From an uncultured Eubacterium sp. (lineage in GTDB: Bacteria > Bacillota > Clostridia > Lachnospirales > Lachnospiraceae): a stretch of DNA of 40,617 nucleotides. The DNA lies in the NCBI GenBank assembly GCA_947090545.1, contig CAMUPC010000010.1:1-40617 (forward strand). The letters run 5' to 3'. How positions within the stretch are numbered: position 1 is the first letter of the stretch; every line of letters starts with the position of its first letter. This document shows positions 26,430-36,000 of this stretch, in pieces. The position numbers and the translations under genes were made by a program. A model generated the notes under the pieces. It was not told where the DNA came from. It was given only the letters and a program-made list of their open reading frames with translations, and searched no databases.

Positions 26430-28580
26430 ATGAGCAAACAAACAAAAGCATACGCCAAACAACTGGTAAGCAAAATGACAACCCAAGAAAAGCTGGAGCA
26501 AATGCTATATGCATCCCCTCCCATTGAACGACTGCATATTCCCGCATACAACTGGTGGAACGAGTCGCTTCACGGCGTAGCAAGAGCCGGAGTCGCAACC
26601 GTATTCCCACAGGCGATCGGAATGGCAGCATCATTTGATGCAGGATTACTGTACCAAATTGCAGACGTAATCTCCACCGAAGGACGGGCAAAGTTCCAGC
26701 AGTTTTCCAGCCGGGGCGACCGGGATATTTATAAGGGTCTTACCTTCTGGTCGCCGAATATTAATATTTTCAGAGATCCAAGATGGGGACGCGGCCACGA
26801 GACGTATGGAGAGGACCCGTATCTGACGGCAGAACTTGGCGTCTCGTATATCAAAGGGCTTCAGGGCAAAGACCCGGAGCATTTAAAAGCGGCTGCGTGC
26901 GCCAAGCATTTTGCAGTGCACAGCGGCCCGGAAACGCTGCGCCATTCGTTTGACGCGCAGGTATCAGAGCATGACTTATATGATACTTATTTGTATGCGT
27001 TTTGCAGGTGCGTCAAGGACGCGAAGGTGGAAGCGGTTATGGGCGCGTACAACCGGGTAAACGGAGAGCCGGCGTGCGGCAGCAGGCGCCTTTTACAAAC
27101 GATTTTAAGGGAGGAATGGCAGTTTACAGGGCATGTTGTCTCAGACTGCTGGGCGGTCAATGATTTTCACCTGAACCACGGCGTTACAAAGACAGCCGCA
27201 GAGTCCGCTGCGATGGCGGTGAACCATGGATGTGACTTAAACTGCGGCAATGCCTTTTTGCATCTTGGCAAAGCGCTGGAAAGCGGGCTGGTCAGCGAAG
27301 AGGCAGTGACAGCGGCAGTGGAACGGCTGATGGAGGTGCGCATCCGTCTGGGCATGATGGAAGGCTACCCGTCGCCGTACGCGGATATTCCGTATGAAAA
27401 AGTAGAATGCAAAGAGCATGTACAGCTTTCTGTGGAAGCAGCAAGAAGGAGCCTTGTGTTATTAAAAAATCAAAACGATATCCTGCCTTTGCATTTGGAT
27501 AAGGAAACGCTGCGCACGATCGCGGTGATCGGCCCGAATGCCAATTCCAGAGAAGCGCTTATCGGCAATTATGCAGGAACATCCTCGCAGTACATCACGC
27601 CGCTGGAAGGCATCCAGCAGTATGCGGCAGATCAGGCACGCATCCTGTACGCGCAGGGCTGCCATTTGTACAAAGACCAGGTAGAGGGGCTTGCCCTAAA
27701 GAAAGACCGCTTCCAGGAAGCAGTACTTGCCGCTGAACAGGCGGACGTTGTGGTGATGTGCCTTGGGATGGACGCTGCGATCGAAGGAGAAGAGGGCGAT
27801 GCGGGCAATGAATATGCCGGCGGGGATAAGCCGGGGCTGCGCCTGCCAGGTTTGCAGCAGGAGCTTTTGGAAACTGTCGCAGCCGTTGGGAAGCCAGTCG
27901 TACTCGTGCTGCTTGCCGGGAGCGCCGTCGACGTAAGCTGGGCAGAGCAGCATGTAGACGCTATTATTGACGCATGGTATCCGGGCGCCCGCGGGGGAAA
28001 AGCAATTGCAGAGGCGATTTTTGGAGCATACGCTCCATGCGGCAAGCTTCCGGTGACTTTTTATGCGGACGCGGGAGAGCTTCCTGATTTTTGCGATTAT
28101 CGTATGGAAAACCGTACCTACCGTTATACGCGCTGCAAGATTTTATATCCGTTTGGCTATGGGCTGTCTTATTCCCGTATCCGTTATTTTGACGCGGCAG
28201 TCAGCACGGCAAGGTGCAGTGTCGGGGATGCCGTTGCCGTCACGGTAAAGGTGGCAAACGAAGGCAGCTACCCGGTGCATGAAAGCGTTCAGGCGTATAT
28301 CCGGCATGAGGACAGGGAAGCATATGAGCCGGGATTTCAGCTTAAGGGCATTCAAAACCTGTATTTAGCGCCGGGGGAGGTTAAGCAGGCGGAAATTGTG
28401 TTACAGAGCCGGGATTTTGCGGTGATTACGCAGGAAGGAGCGTGTGTGCTGCGCCCGGGAGCGTATCAGGTGAGTATTGGAGGAAGCCAGCCGGATGGCC
28501 GGAGCCGGGAGCTGTTGGGGTATGGGACGGATATGTTTGCGGTGCAGAGAGAAGGGGAGGAGGAACGGGTGGATTATTAG
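26430..28580 (+). CDS. GH3-family beta-glycosidase (beta-glucosidase/beta-xylosidase type)
   Basis: A 716-residue GH3 enzyme with N-terminal (beta/alpha)8 domain, alpha/beta sandwich domain and C-terminal fibronectin III-like domain (from about 600). The nucleophile is Asp239 in VVSDCWAVND; KHFAVHSGPE is the conserved sugar-binding segment. The start MLYASPPIERLHIPAYNWW and WNESLHG resemble xylosidase-type GH3 enzymes, but glucosidase or arabinosidase activity is equally possible. No signal peptide, so intracellular. It stands alone with its own promoter. Oddity: the first 150 coding bases are G-poor (C- and A-rich) while the last 70 are C-poor (G- and T-rich), matching the orientation of the repeat elements at each end. 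Confidence 0.9.
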   Translation: MSKQTKAYAKQLVSKMTTQEKLEQMLYASPPIERLHIPAYNWWNESLHGVARAGVATVFPQAIGMAASFDAGLLYQIADVISTEGRAKFQQFSSRGDRDIYKGLTFWSPNINIFRDPRWGRGHETYGEDPYLTAELGVSYIKGLQGKDPEHLKAAACAKHFAVHSGPETLRHSFDAQVSEHDLYDTYLYAFCRCVKDAKVEAVMGAYNRVNGEPACGSRRLLQTILREEWQFTGHVVSDCWAVNDFHLNHGVTKTAAESAAMAVNHGCDLNCGNAFLHLGKALESGLVSEEAVTAAVERLMEVRIRLGMMEGYPSPYADIPYEKVECKEHVQLSVEAARRSLVLLKNQNDILPLHLDKETLRTIAVIGPNANSREALIGNYAGTSSQYITPLEGIQQYAADQARILYAQGCHLYKDQVEGLALKKDRFQEAVLAAEQADVVVMCLGMDAAIEGEEGDAGNEYAGGDKPGLRLPGLQQELLETVAAVGKPVVLVLLAGSAVDVSWAEQHVDAIIDAWYPGARGGKAIAEAIFGAYAPCGKLPVTFYADAGELPDFCDYRMENRTYRYTRCKILYPFGYGLSYSRIRYFDAAVSTARCSVGDAVAVTVKVANEGSYPVHESVQAYIRHEDREAYEPGFQLKGIQNLYLAPGEVKQAEIVLQSRDFAVITQEGACVLRPGAYQVSIGGSQPDGRSRELLGYGTDMFAVQREGEEERVDY

Positions 28581-28586
28581 GGGGAA

Positions 28587-28642
28587 GGACGCTGGGAGAG
28601 GGGAGTGGCTCGCCTTGGCTGCGTCCGTTCCAGAAAGCTAAC
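28587..28642 (+). repeat. Palindromic element copy 7, solo GGACGCTGG arm
   Basis: Only a first arm of subtype A is present (GGACGCTGGGAGAGGGGA, then TTGGCTGCGTCCGTTCCAG), beginning six bases after the GH3 stop codon. The rest of the copy is absent. The following 28643-28823 shows no gene or other recognisable feature. Confidence 0.8.
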
Positions 28643-28823
28643 TTTGTAGTTTGTATATGGGCTGCAACAGAAATATCGGATGGTATTTTAGGAGATGCGG
28701 ATAAGCTGGCTGCATTTCCAGAATAACATTCGGTAGTATATAAGGAATTACCGGGACGTTTGGGAATACGGATGATTTACTTTGACAATTAGAATCTTTT
28801 TTATCTTGGAAATTTCTGGCAGG

Positions 28824-28860
28824 AACTATCAAAAAGTGTACTTTTTGATAGTTTTTTATT
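28824..28860 (+). terminator. Perfect hairpin with T-tail; also one of two inverted palindromes
   Basis: AACTATCAAAAAG (28824-28836) pairs perfectly with CTTTTTGATAGTT (28841-28853) and is followed by a T-rich tail, so it can end GH3 transcription. Its inner 18 bases CAAAAAGTGTACTTTTTG (28830-28847) recur as the exact reverse complement at 29006-29023, so it may instead be a protein-binding site or an element end. Confidence 0.5.
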
Positions 28861-29005
28861 TCTTCCTAAATTTAACATATTATCCCTACAGATGCAAGTT
28901 TTTTCGACGAATTTTCCTGAAATTGCCTGAAAATGCTAAAATAAACCATCTTTTTTCCGCTTTGCGGTGCTTGAAACAGAAGAAAAATACAAGTTAGAAA
29001 AATGT

Positions 29006-29023
29006 CAAAAAGTACACTTTTTG
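29006..29023 (-). repeat. Second palindrome upstream of the type VII secretion operon
   Basis: CAAAAAGTACACTTTTTG is the exact reverse complement of 28830-28847 and is itself nearly palindromic. It ends 59 bp before the first gene of the secretion operon, in the expected promoter region, where I could not identify a convincing sigma-A promoter. Operator or short-element end are both possible. Confidence 0.5.
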
Positions 29024-29082
29024 ATAAAAATTAGAAAAAGTATGCGGAATGCATAAAAGGGGTATCAGAAAGGAGAAGTATC

Positions 29083-29799
29083 ATGACATTACAAAAAAGA
29101 AAAATCACAAAGTATCTTTTGGCCATGTTTGCCGTTTTCACAGCGGCGCTGCTGTTAAACACCAGCAGTGTGCAGGCGGCTGCAAGGCTGGCGCTGTTTA
29201 ATTTTGGGACGGCAAGTGACATGAAGGTGGAAAAAGGAGCGAAGCTGAACCTGGCTGGGGAGCAGAAGGCGACAGGCTGGACGTCGAGCAATCCAAAGGT
29301 TGTCAAGGTGACGAAAAAAGGTGTTGCAACGGCGGTTAAGGCTGGTTCGGCGGTGATTTCCGCAAAGATTGACGGGCAGCAGGAAGAATGTAAGATCACG
29401 GTTGTCAAGGATGCGGTAAAAGCAAGCAGCTATCTGAAAAAGGTGTCCCGTACATGGGTCAATGAGGACAGCAAAAAGAAGGTGGCGGTAAAATCAGGCG
29501 CCCTGAAAAAAGGATTGGGAGATCTTTTGTTGCAGGTAAAGACGGACAATGAGGATGATGTGGTATATAAAAAATGCAGCAAAATCACGGCTGTAGAAGA
29601 GGACAGCGCGGGAGCTACGGTTTATTTTGACGCGGTTGGCGTCTTGAACGGAAAAGAGGCGAGCTTTCCATGCGTGGCGGTATTTACGAACGATTATGAG
29701 CATGAGCAGTATTCTTATGCGCTGATGCTTCAGCAGGTCGTGTGGGTGACCGATGACGGCGGTCTTTTGTATGGTGCAGGGTCGTTCTGGTATGCGTAA
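29083..29799 (+). CDS. Secreted protein with bacterial Ig-like (BIG2) domain
   Basis: A 238-residue protein with an N-terminal signal sequence (basic KRKITK, hydrophobic stretch, cleavage near VQAAA at about residue 29). Residues 45-108 form a BIG2-like repeat: VEKGAKLNLAGEQKATGWTS, then NPKVVKVTKKGVATAVKAGS and an ISAKIDG end. The rest has no family I recognise. Its stop overlaps the start of the kinase gene by one base, so both are translated together. It could be a ligand, an envelope anchor for the kinase ectodomain or a secretion accessory. Confidence 0.75.
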   Translation: MTLQKRKITKYLLAMFAVFTAALLLNTSSVQAAARLALFNFGTASDMKVEKGAKLNLAGEQKATGWTSSNPKVVKVTKKGVATAVKAGSAVISAKIDGQQEECKITVVKDAVKASSYLKKVSRTWVNEDSKKKVAVKSGALKKGLGDLLLQVKTDNEDDVVYKKCSKITAVEEDSAGATVYFDAVGVLNGKEASFPCVAVFTNDYEHEQYSYALMLQQVVWVTDDGGLLYGAGSFWYA

Positions 29800-31790
29800 T
29801 GGCTGGAAAGATTTGCTTTCAATGTTTTAAGTCCAAGGGCGGCAGGACAGTCTGCCCGCACTGCGGCTATGCGCCTGGCAGTGAGCCGGAGCAGGCGTAC
29901 CGCCTTGCGCCGGGGACGGTGCTGCATAAGCGGTATGTGATCGGGGTCAGCATCGGAATCGGCGGCTTTGGGATTACGTACAAGGCGTTTGACGCGATGC
30001 TGCGGATGATTGTAGCGGTCAAGGAGTTTTATCCGGCGGGGCTTGTCAACCGTGCCGGAGGGGAGAAAAAGGTAGGTATTTTTTCCGGGGAAAAGAAGGC
30101 GGAGTTTCAAAAGCAGCTTGCGCGCTTTTTAGAAGAAGCTAGAAATATGGCGCTGTTTTCCAAAGAACAGGATATTGTCAATGTCTATGATTTCTTTGAG
30201 GAGAACCAGACTGCGTATATCATTATGGAATATGTGGATGCGCCGCTTTTGAAGGATGAACTGAAAAAGCGGCGCTTTTCGCCGGAAGAAGCAGGCGGCT
30301 TTATGCTTGCGGTGTTACAAGCCCTGGAAAAGGTGCACCAGCATGGGATTATCCATAAGGATATCAGCCCCGACAATATCTTTCTGACTGGGGAAGATAC
30401 GATCAAGCTGTTTGATTTTGGGGCGGCTAGGCTCCAGGGCTCGGAGCGGACGGAAGCGGTTGTGGTAAAGGCTGGCTATACGCCGCCGGAGCAGTATACG
30501 TCCCAAGATGCGCAGAGCCTGAGTATGGATATTTACGCGGCGGGCGCTGTCTTTTATGAGATGCTGACAGGTGAAAAGCCGGTCGATTCCAGGGACCGTG
30601 TGATCCGGGATGAGCTGAAAAGCTTTCAGGAATGCGGTGTGCAAACGGATGAATATTTGCAGCGGATTGTGCTAAAGGCGCTTGCCTTGGAGCCCCGGCT
30701 GCGGTTTCAGACAGCAGGCGATTTTAAAGAAGCGTTGATTCACCGGAAAAAAGTGCTGCTGCCGCAGGAGGAGCTGCGCAAAAACCGCAGAATCCGGCGT
30801 GTGCTTACGGCAGCGCTCGCTGCTGTGATCCTGCTTGCAGGCGGGGCGCTGGCGCTTGGCATGACTGTGTTTTCCGGCAGGGGCAGGATCGATGTGGAAA
30901 AACTGGAACCGGTTGAGCTGTCGGTCTGGCTTCCGGCAGAGGATGCCGCGGCAGGAGAATTGCTGACGCAGACGCTTTTAGAAAGTGCCGCGCGCGTTTG
31001 CCCTCAGCTTACCATACATACGCAGGTGTATGACAGCGGCGAATATACGGCAAGGGTGCAGGAAGCGGCGGCGCTAAACAGCCTGCCGGATGTTTTTTGC
31101 ACGGATGGGCTGGGAGATTCTTTTATAGAAGCAGACGTATGTGAGGAGCTTTCCAGGCTGCTAGATACGATGGATTTGTCGGATTATTTGTATCTGGACA
31201 AGCTCGGGCAGGAAGGAGCGGTTTATGCGCTTCCAACCGCGATGCAGGCTGGCATTGTCTATATCAGCGAGGCAAAGGCGGCGGAAAATATGCCAGAATG
31301 GATCGAGCTTTTCACATTGTCACAGCAAAGCGGTGTTTTCGGCTATGCGGATACCCCGGATGTATTCAGCCGTTTTCAGGATATTGGCGACCCTCTTTTT
31401 CAGATTGCGGGAGATTTGTCGGATATGGACGCGGTAGAGGCGGTGACGGTGGAAGCAGTGCCGTCTACGGATTTTTCCGCAGTGCCGGTTGTAGAACAGG
31501 GAAAGCTGGTCTGCTGTATGGAACATTCCTATGCCGTCAAAAAGGGCGGGGACAAAAACCGGCAGGACGCCGCTATGACGCTGCTTTCCCTGCTTCTTAG
31601 CGAGGGGATGCAGAGCGCGGCATATATGGACAACCGGGACGGGCTGCCGTTAAACCGGACGGTGCTTGACAGCTATCAGGAAAACAAGCTGACGACATAC
31701 TTACAATTTATCAAAAGCTACAGCTTGGAGGAAGCGCAGATCTATCAGGGCAGTATCTATGCCGTATTCAGGCAGGAAGCGGAAGATTAG
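29799..31790 (+). CDS. Receptor Ser/Thr kinase with zinc ribbon and solute-binding-like ectodomain
   Basis: A 663-residue protein. It starts with a short zinc ribbon (Cys6, Cys9, Cys19, Cys22), then a Hanks-type kinase domain (about 35-310): glycine loop GIGGFGITYKAF, Lys75 in VAVKEFYP, catalytic HKDISPDN with Asp188 (HKD rather than HRD) and intact DFG with Asp206. One transmembrane segment follows (about 335-358). The 300-residue extracellular part resembles sugar-type solute-binding proteins (VELSVWLPAED, LPDVFCTDGLGDSFIEADV, GAVYALPTAMQAGIVYISE). Clostridial PASTA kinases have a different ectodomain. It precedes two FHA-containing proteins, natural phosphothreonine readers, so it probably controls the secretion system by phosphorylation. 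Confidence 0.83.
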   Translation: MAGKICFQCFKSKGGRTVCPHCGYAPGSEPEQAYRLAPGTVLHKRYVIGVSIGIGGFGITYKAFDAMLRMIVAVKEFYPAGLVNRAGGEKKVGIFSGEKKAEFQKQLARFLEEARNMALFSKEQDIVNVYDFFEENQTAYIIMEYVDAPLLKDELKKRRFSPEEAGGFMLAVLQALEKVHQHGIIHKDISPDNIFLTGEDTIKLFDFGAARLQGSERTEAVVVKAGYTPPEQYTSQDAQSLSMDIYAAGAVFYEMLTGEKPVDSRDRVIRDELKSFQECGVQTDEYLQRIVLKALALEPRLRFQTAGDFKEALIHRKKVLLPQEELRKNRRIRRVLTAALAAVILLAGGALALGMTVFSGRGRIDVEKLEPVELSVWLPAEDAAAGELLTQTLLESAARVCPQLTIHTQVYDSGEYTARVQEAAALNSLPDVFCTDGLGDSFIEADVCEELSRLLDTMDLSDYLYLDKLGQEGAVYALPTAMQAGIVYISEAKAAENMPEWIELFTLSQQSGVFGYADTPDVFSRFQDIGDPLFQIAGDLSDMDAVEAVTVEAVPSTDFSAVPVVEQGKLVCCMEHSYAVKKGGDKNRQDAAMTLLSLLLSEGMQSAAYMDNRDGLPLNRTVLDSYQENKLTTYLQFIKSYSLEEAQIYQGSIYAVFRQEAED

Positions 31791-31808
31791 AAAAGGACGG
31801 AAAGGTGT

Positions 31809-32771
31809 ATGAAATTTCGGATTCATGCGAAAAATGCGAATATTGTCATAAAAGGAAAGCCGGGGTTCGGTGAAAAAATCAACGAACGGGAAGTGGACTA
31901 TTTAGAAAAAAATGCAGTACCTGGATTTTTTCAGATCACATATGATGGAAAAAAGCAGCTTACTTATGAAGCGCCTGCCTGTATAACACTGCAAAAGTAC
32001 CTAAAAGAAGCAAGGCTGGAAGAGCGGTTTTTCTGGAAAATCATGTCGCAGATGCTGGACGTAGAGCTTGCGGCACAGGCAAGAGGGCTGTATCCGGTGC
32101 ATCTTGTTATGAGCCGCGAACTGATCTTTATAGATGAAAATACGCTGTCGATGTATTTTCTTTATCAGCCGGTGACAGGGGCAAAGGACGTGACAGACAA
32201 CCTGTTTGCGCTGGTGCACGATATGATATACGAGCAGCTTAAGAAAAACGGAGGGACAGGGCCGGATTATCTGATTGATTTTCAAAATTATTTGCAGCGC
32301 GGAGATTACAGGCTGGAGCATATCCGCCAGTATGTTGCGCAGGCGGCGGGTGGCGGTGCGTCGCCTCGTATGGGAAGCCGTACGCCTCAGCCTGCCGGAG
32401 ACGAGGAGGAACCAGAGCAGTATACGGTGATGCTAGGCAGCGGCAGAAATGCGGACAGCGGATCTTTGGGAGGAAGAAAGAACATTCAGGTCATCAGGCT
32501 GCGCACGAAGGAGCGGACTTCGTTTTCCGGCGATGTGGTAAAGATGGGCAGGTCGAGCCAGAACACATATTGTATCGTAGGCAATACGTCGATCGGGCGC
32601 AGCCATGCGGCGATCGTAAGGCGCGGGGACGCCTGCTATTTAAAAGATATGGGCTCTGTCAACGGTACGTCTGTTAACGGCAGGCGGCTTGCCGAAAACC
32701 AGGCTTGCAGGCTGCAAAGCGGCGACCGGATTCAGCTTGCGGACGAGGAATTTGTGTTTGAGCTGAAATAA
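31809..32771 (+). CDS. FHA-domain protein with EssB-like pseudokinase region
   Basis: A 320-residue soluble protein. The N-terminal 190 residues resemble the DUF6382/EssB-type pseudokinase fold: ITYDGKKQLTYEAPACITLQ, RGLYPVHLVMSRELIFID, MYFLYQPVTG. A linker rich in Gly and Pro leads to a C-terminal FHA domain (about 225-320) with GRSSQN, RSHAAIV and NGTSVNG, the residues that bind phosphothreonine. EssB in classical T7SSb has a membrane anchor and an outside domain; both are missing here. It lies between the kinase and EssC genes, so it may be the phospho-reader linking kinase activity to the secretion channel. Confidence 0.78.
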   Translation: MKFRIHAKNANIVIKGKPGFGEKINEREVDYLEKNAVPGFFQITYDGKKQLTYEAPACITLQKYLKEARLEERFFWKIMSQMLDVELAAQARGLYPVHLVMSRELIFIDENTLSMYFLYQPVTGAKDVTDNLFALVHDMIYEQLKKNGGTGPDYLIDFQNYLQRGDYRLEHIRQYVAQAAGGGASPRMGSRTPQPAGDEEEPEQYTVMLGSGRNADSGSLGGRKNIQVIRLRTKERTSFSGDVVKMGRSSQNTYCIVGNTSIGRSHAAIVRRGDACYLKDMGSVNGTSVNGRRLAENQACRLQSGDRIQLADEEFVFELK

Positions 32772-32799
32772 GAATCAGAACTAGAATCGAGGGGAAGTT

Positions 32800-33003
32800 A
32801 TGGGTATGGAAGAGATTACGCAGCTTTTACTGTTGCAGCAGGCAGTTTTTCTATATGAAATCATCATACTGGCAGTGCTTGTAACAGCCATTGTCCTGCT
32901 TCACAAAAAGCGCAGGATGCGCAGGCAGATTCAGGCGTCTGCGCAGGTGCGGCAGGTAAAACGGTCACTGGACGATTCGCTTGCGAACCAGAGACGGAGG
33001 TAA
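32800..33003 (+). CDS. Small single-pass membrane protein of the T7SS operon
   Basis: A 67-residue protein with one transmembrane helix (about 18-36, YEIIILAVLVTAIVLL) followed by a strongly basic tail (HKKRRMRRQ and a final RRR). GAGGGGAAG precedes the start. It lies 28 bp after the FHA/pseudokinase gene and just before essC. It could supply the membrane anchor that the FHA/pseudokinase protein lacks, or be an EssA-like small component. No close family is recognised. Confidence 0.75.
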   Translation: MGMEEITQLLLLQQAVFLYEIIILAVLVTAIVLLHKKRRMRRQIQASAQVRQVKRSLDDSLANQRRR

Positions 33004-33010
33004 CGGCGCG

Positions 33011-36000
33011 ATGAATATTATTTTATCAGTATATTCCAAAGACGCGTTTCGGGAATACCAGCTTCCTTCTGTCAATAATGCCGATTATACGCTGACGCTT
33101 CGGAGCGACTTTTTTCATCTGAAAAAAAACACAAGCATCTATATGGAAATTATGAGCAGTGTATGGAGCTTTAAGCGTGACAAGGGCTACAGCATCCGCA
33201 GGGACGGCAGTGCTTACGAAGGGTGCGCGCTGGCGGACCGGGATGTCTTAAATCTGTACATAGAGGACGAAAAGGAAATCGTAATCATTGTGAAATACGT
33301 GGATTCGCTGTTTCATGCTTATGAAAAATTTAGTCTGGCGGGCGTCAGCCAGATTACGATTGGAGAGCAGGCGGACAACGATATTTCGTATGATTATATG
33401 AAGCTTGTTTCCCGCAGGCACGCGGCGTTTGTGCGGGACGGGGCGAGCTTTAAGCTGGTCAACAACAGCTTAAACGGCACGTATGTCAATTCTTACCGGG
33501 TCGACCAGGAACGGCTGTTAAGCCCGGGTGCTTGCATTGATATTATGGGGCTGCGCATGATCTATCTGGGCGGTTGCCTTGCCGTGGATACGAGAGGTAG
33601 CAGGGCGCGGATCAATACGCGCAAATTAAAAGGAATGCCAAAGAGACAGGCAGCAGCGCAGCAAAAGCGTGAGACGACCGTTTTGTCACACGGAAAGACG
33701 GTGTACCACCGTTCGCCCCGTACGATTTACGAACCAGAGCCGGGAGAAATTGAGATCGAGGCACCGCCGCAGCAGGAGAAGGAAACGCCACAGCCACTGC
33801 TGCTTACGATCGGCCCCTCCTTTACGATGACGCTTCCGATGATCGCAGGCTGCGTGCTGATGATGTCGCCGTCCGGGGGCAGCAGTGCGCTTTCGATGTA
33901 CTCGGGGCTTGTGATGTCCGTTTCGTCCGCGTTTCTCGGCGTCTTTTGGGCAGTGGCGAATATGCGCCAGCACAAAAAGCAGGAGGCAGATAAACAGAAA
34001 GTACGGTTTGAGCGCTACAGCGAGTATTTGTTAGAGAAAACAGAGGAAATTAAGGCACGTTATGAAAACGCTTCCCGCAGCCTGTTTGAACTGTATCCAA
34101 AAGCAGCGGACTGTCTTGCCTACGATGAGAGCCAGGGGCTTTTGTGGAACCGCAATCCAACGCACAGGGATTATTTAAAGCACCGGCTCGGCATGGGAAA
34201 CGTTCCGTTTCAGATCTCGATTCAGGCGCCGAAGGAGAAATTTTCGCTGTATCGGGATGAGCTGGCAGACAAGCCGCGTTTTATTAAGGAAAACTATGAC
34301 GTCTTATACGATGTCCCGGTCGTGCTGGACTTAGCGGCGCATCCGTTAATCGGTATCGTCGGAGGGCCGGGGAAGGCGGGAGCGATCGAGCTGGCAAAGC
34401 TGATTACCGCGCAGGTTGCGGCAAACAACTGCTATACAGACGTCAAGCTTGGCTTTTTTTATGACAGCGAGACTTCCAATGAAGAAAAAGAATGGGAGTT
34501 TTTCAGGTGGCTGCCGCATGTGTGGTCGGAGGATAAAAAAACACGTTTCTGCGCGGCAAATGCAGAGCAGGCGAGCGATGTGTTCTACGAGCTTACAAAG
34601 GTGTTCCGTACAAGGCTGGAAGAGGAAAACGAGCTGTCTGTTGGAGAAAAGCAGCTTCCGAAACCGTATTACCTGTTATTTATCTCAGATTTAAAAATCC
34701 TGGAGGGCGAGCTGATCGCCAGGTATATTTTTGACAAAGACCGTGCGGCGGGGCTGACGGCATGTATCCTTGCCGAGCGTTATGAGGATCTGCCGAATGC
34801 GTGTGATTTTGTCATCGAAAATACGGCGCGCTTCCAGGGGATGTATGACGTCAGCACAGGAGAAGAGCATGGGCAGCGCATTCAGTTTGACCAGATCGAC
34901 AGCTTTTATCTGGAGCGTTTTTGCAGGCATCTTGCGACGCTGAAAGTACAGGAGATGGAAAAAGGCGGGGAGATTCCAAACGCACTGACCTTTTTTGAGA
35001 TGCTTGGCGTAGCAAGTCCCAAAGAGATTCCGGTCAGGGAGCTTTGGGCAAAAAACAGGACGTATGACAATATCAAAGGCATGATCGGCGCAAAGGCAGG
35101 CGGCGTGCCGTGTTATCTGGATGTACATGAAAAATACCACGGGCCGCATGGACTTGTTGCGGGTACGACAGGCTCCGGCAAATCTGAAACGCTCCAGACG
35201 TATATGCTGGCGCTTGCGGTCAATTACAGCCCGGACGACATCGGATTTTTCATTATCGACTACAAGGGCGGCGGCATGGCGAACTTGTTTGACGGGCTGC
35301 CGCATATGGTCGGGTCGATTTCCAATCTGTCCGGCAACCAGGTCAGGCGCGCGATGATCTCGATTAAGAGTGAAAACCGCAGGCGCCAGCGCGTCTTTAC
35401 CGAACATGGCGTTAACAACATCAACCTGTATACGAAACTGTATAAAAACGGAGAAGCTTCGCTTCCGGTGCCGCACCTGTTTATTATTATCGACGAATTT
35501 GCAGAGTTAAAGCGGGAGGAGCCGGACTTTATGCGCGAGCTGATCTCAGTAGCGCAGGTCGGGCGAAGCCTGGGCGTGCATATGATCCTTGCCACGCAAA
35601 AGCCAAGCGGCACGGTCGACGACAATATCTGGAGCAACTCAAAGTTTCGTCTGTGCCTGCGCGTACAGGACAGGCAGGACAGCGCCGATATGCTGCACAA
35701 GCCGGACGCCGCCTATATTACACAGGCTGGGCGCTGTTATCTACAGGTCGGCAACGACGAGGTGTACGAGCTGTTTCAGTCCGGCTACAGCGGGGCGGCT
35801 TATGAGGAAAATGTCAATCTGGGCAATACGGAGCTGGCAAAGCTGCTTAGCCTAAACGGTACAGTCGAGATGACAGGCAGCTCCGCAAAGCTGTCCCAGA
35901 AGCAGCAGGTAGAGCTTTTGTGGCTGGAGCAGCTTGCGCGGTGCATGGACCTGGCGGCAAAGGCGGCAAAAATCACGCTGGAGGAGTGCCAGAATAAGCA

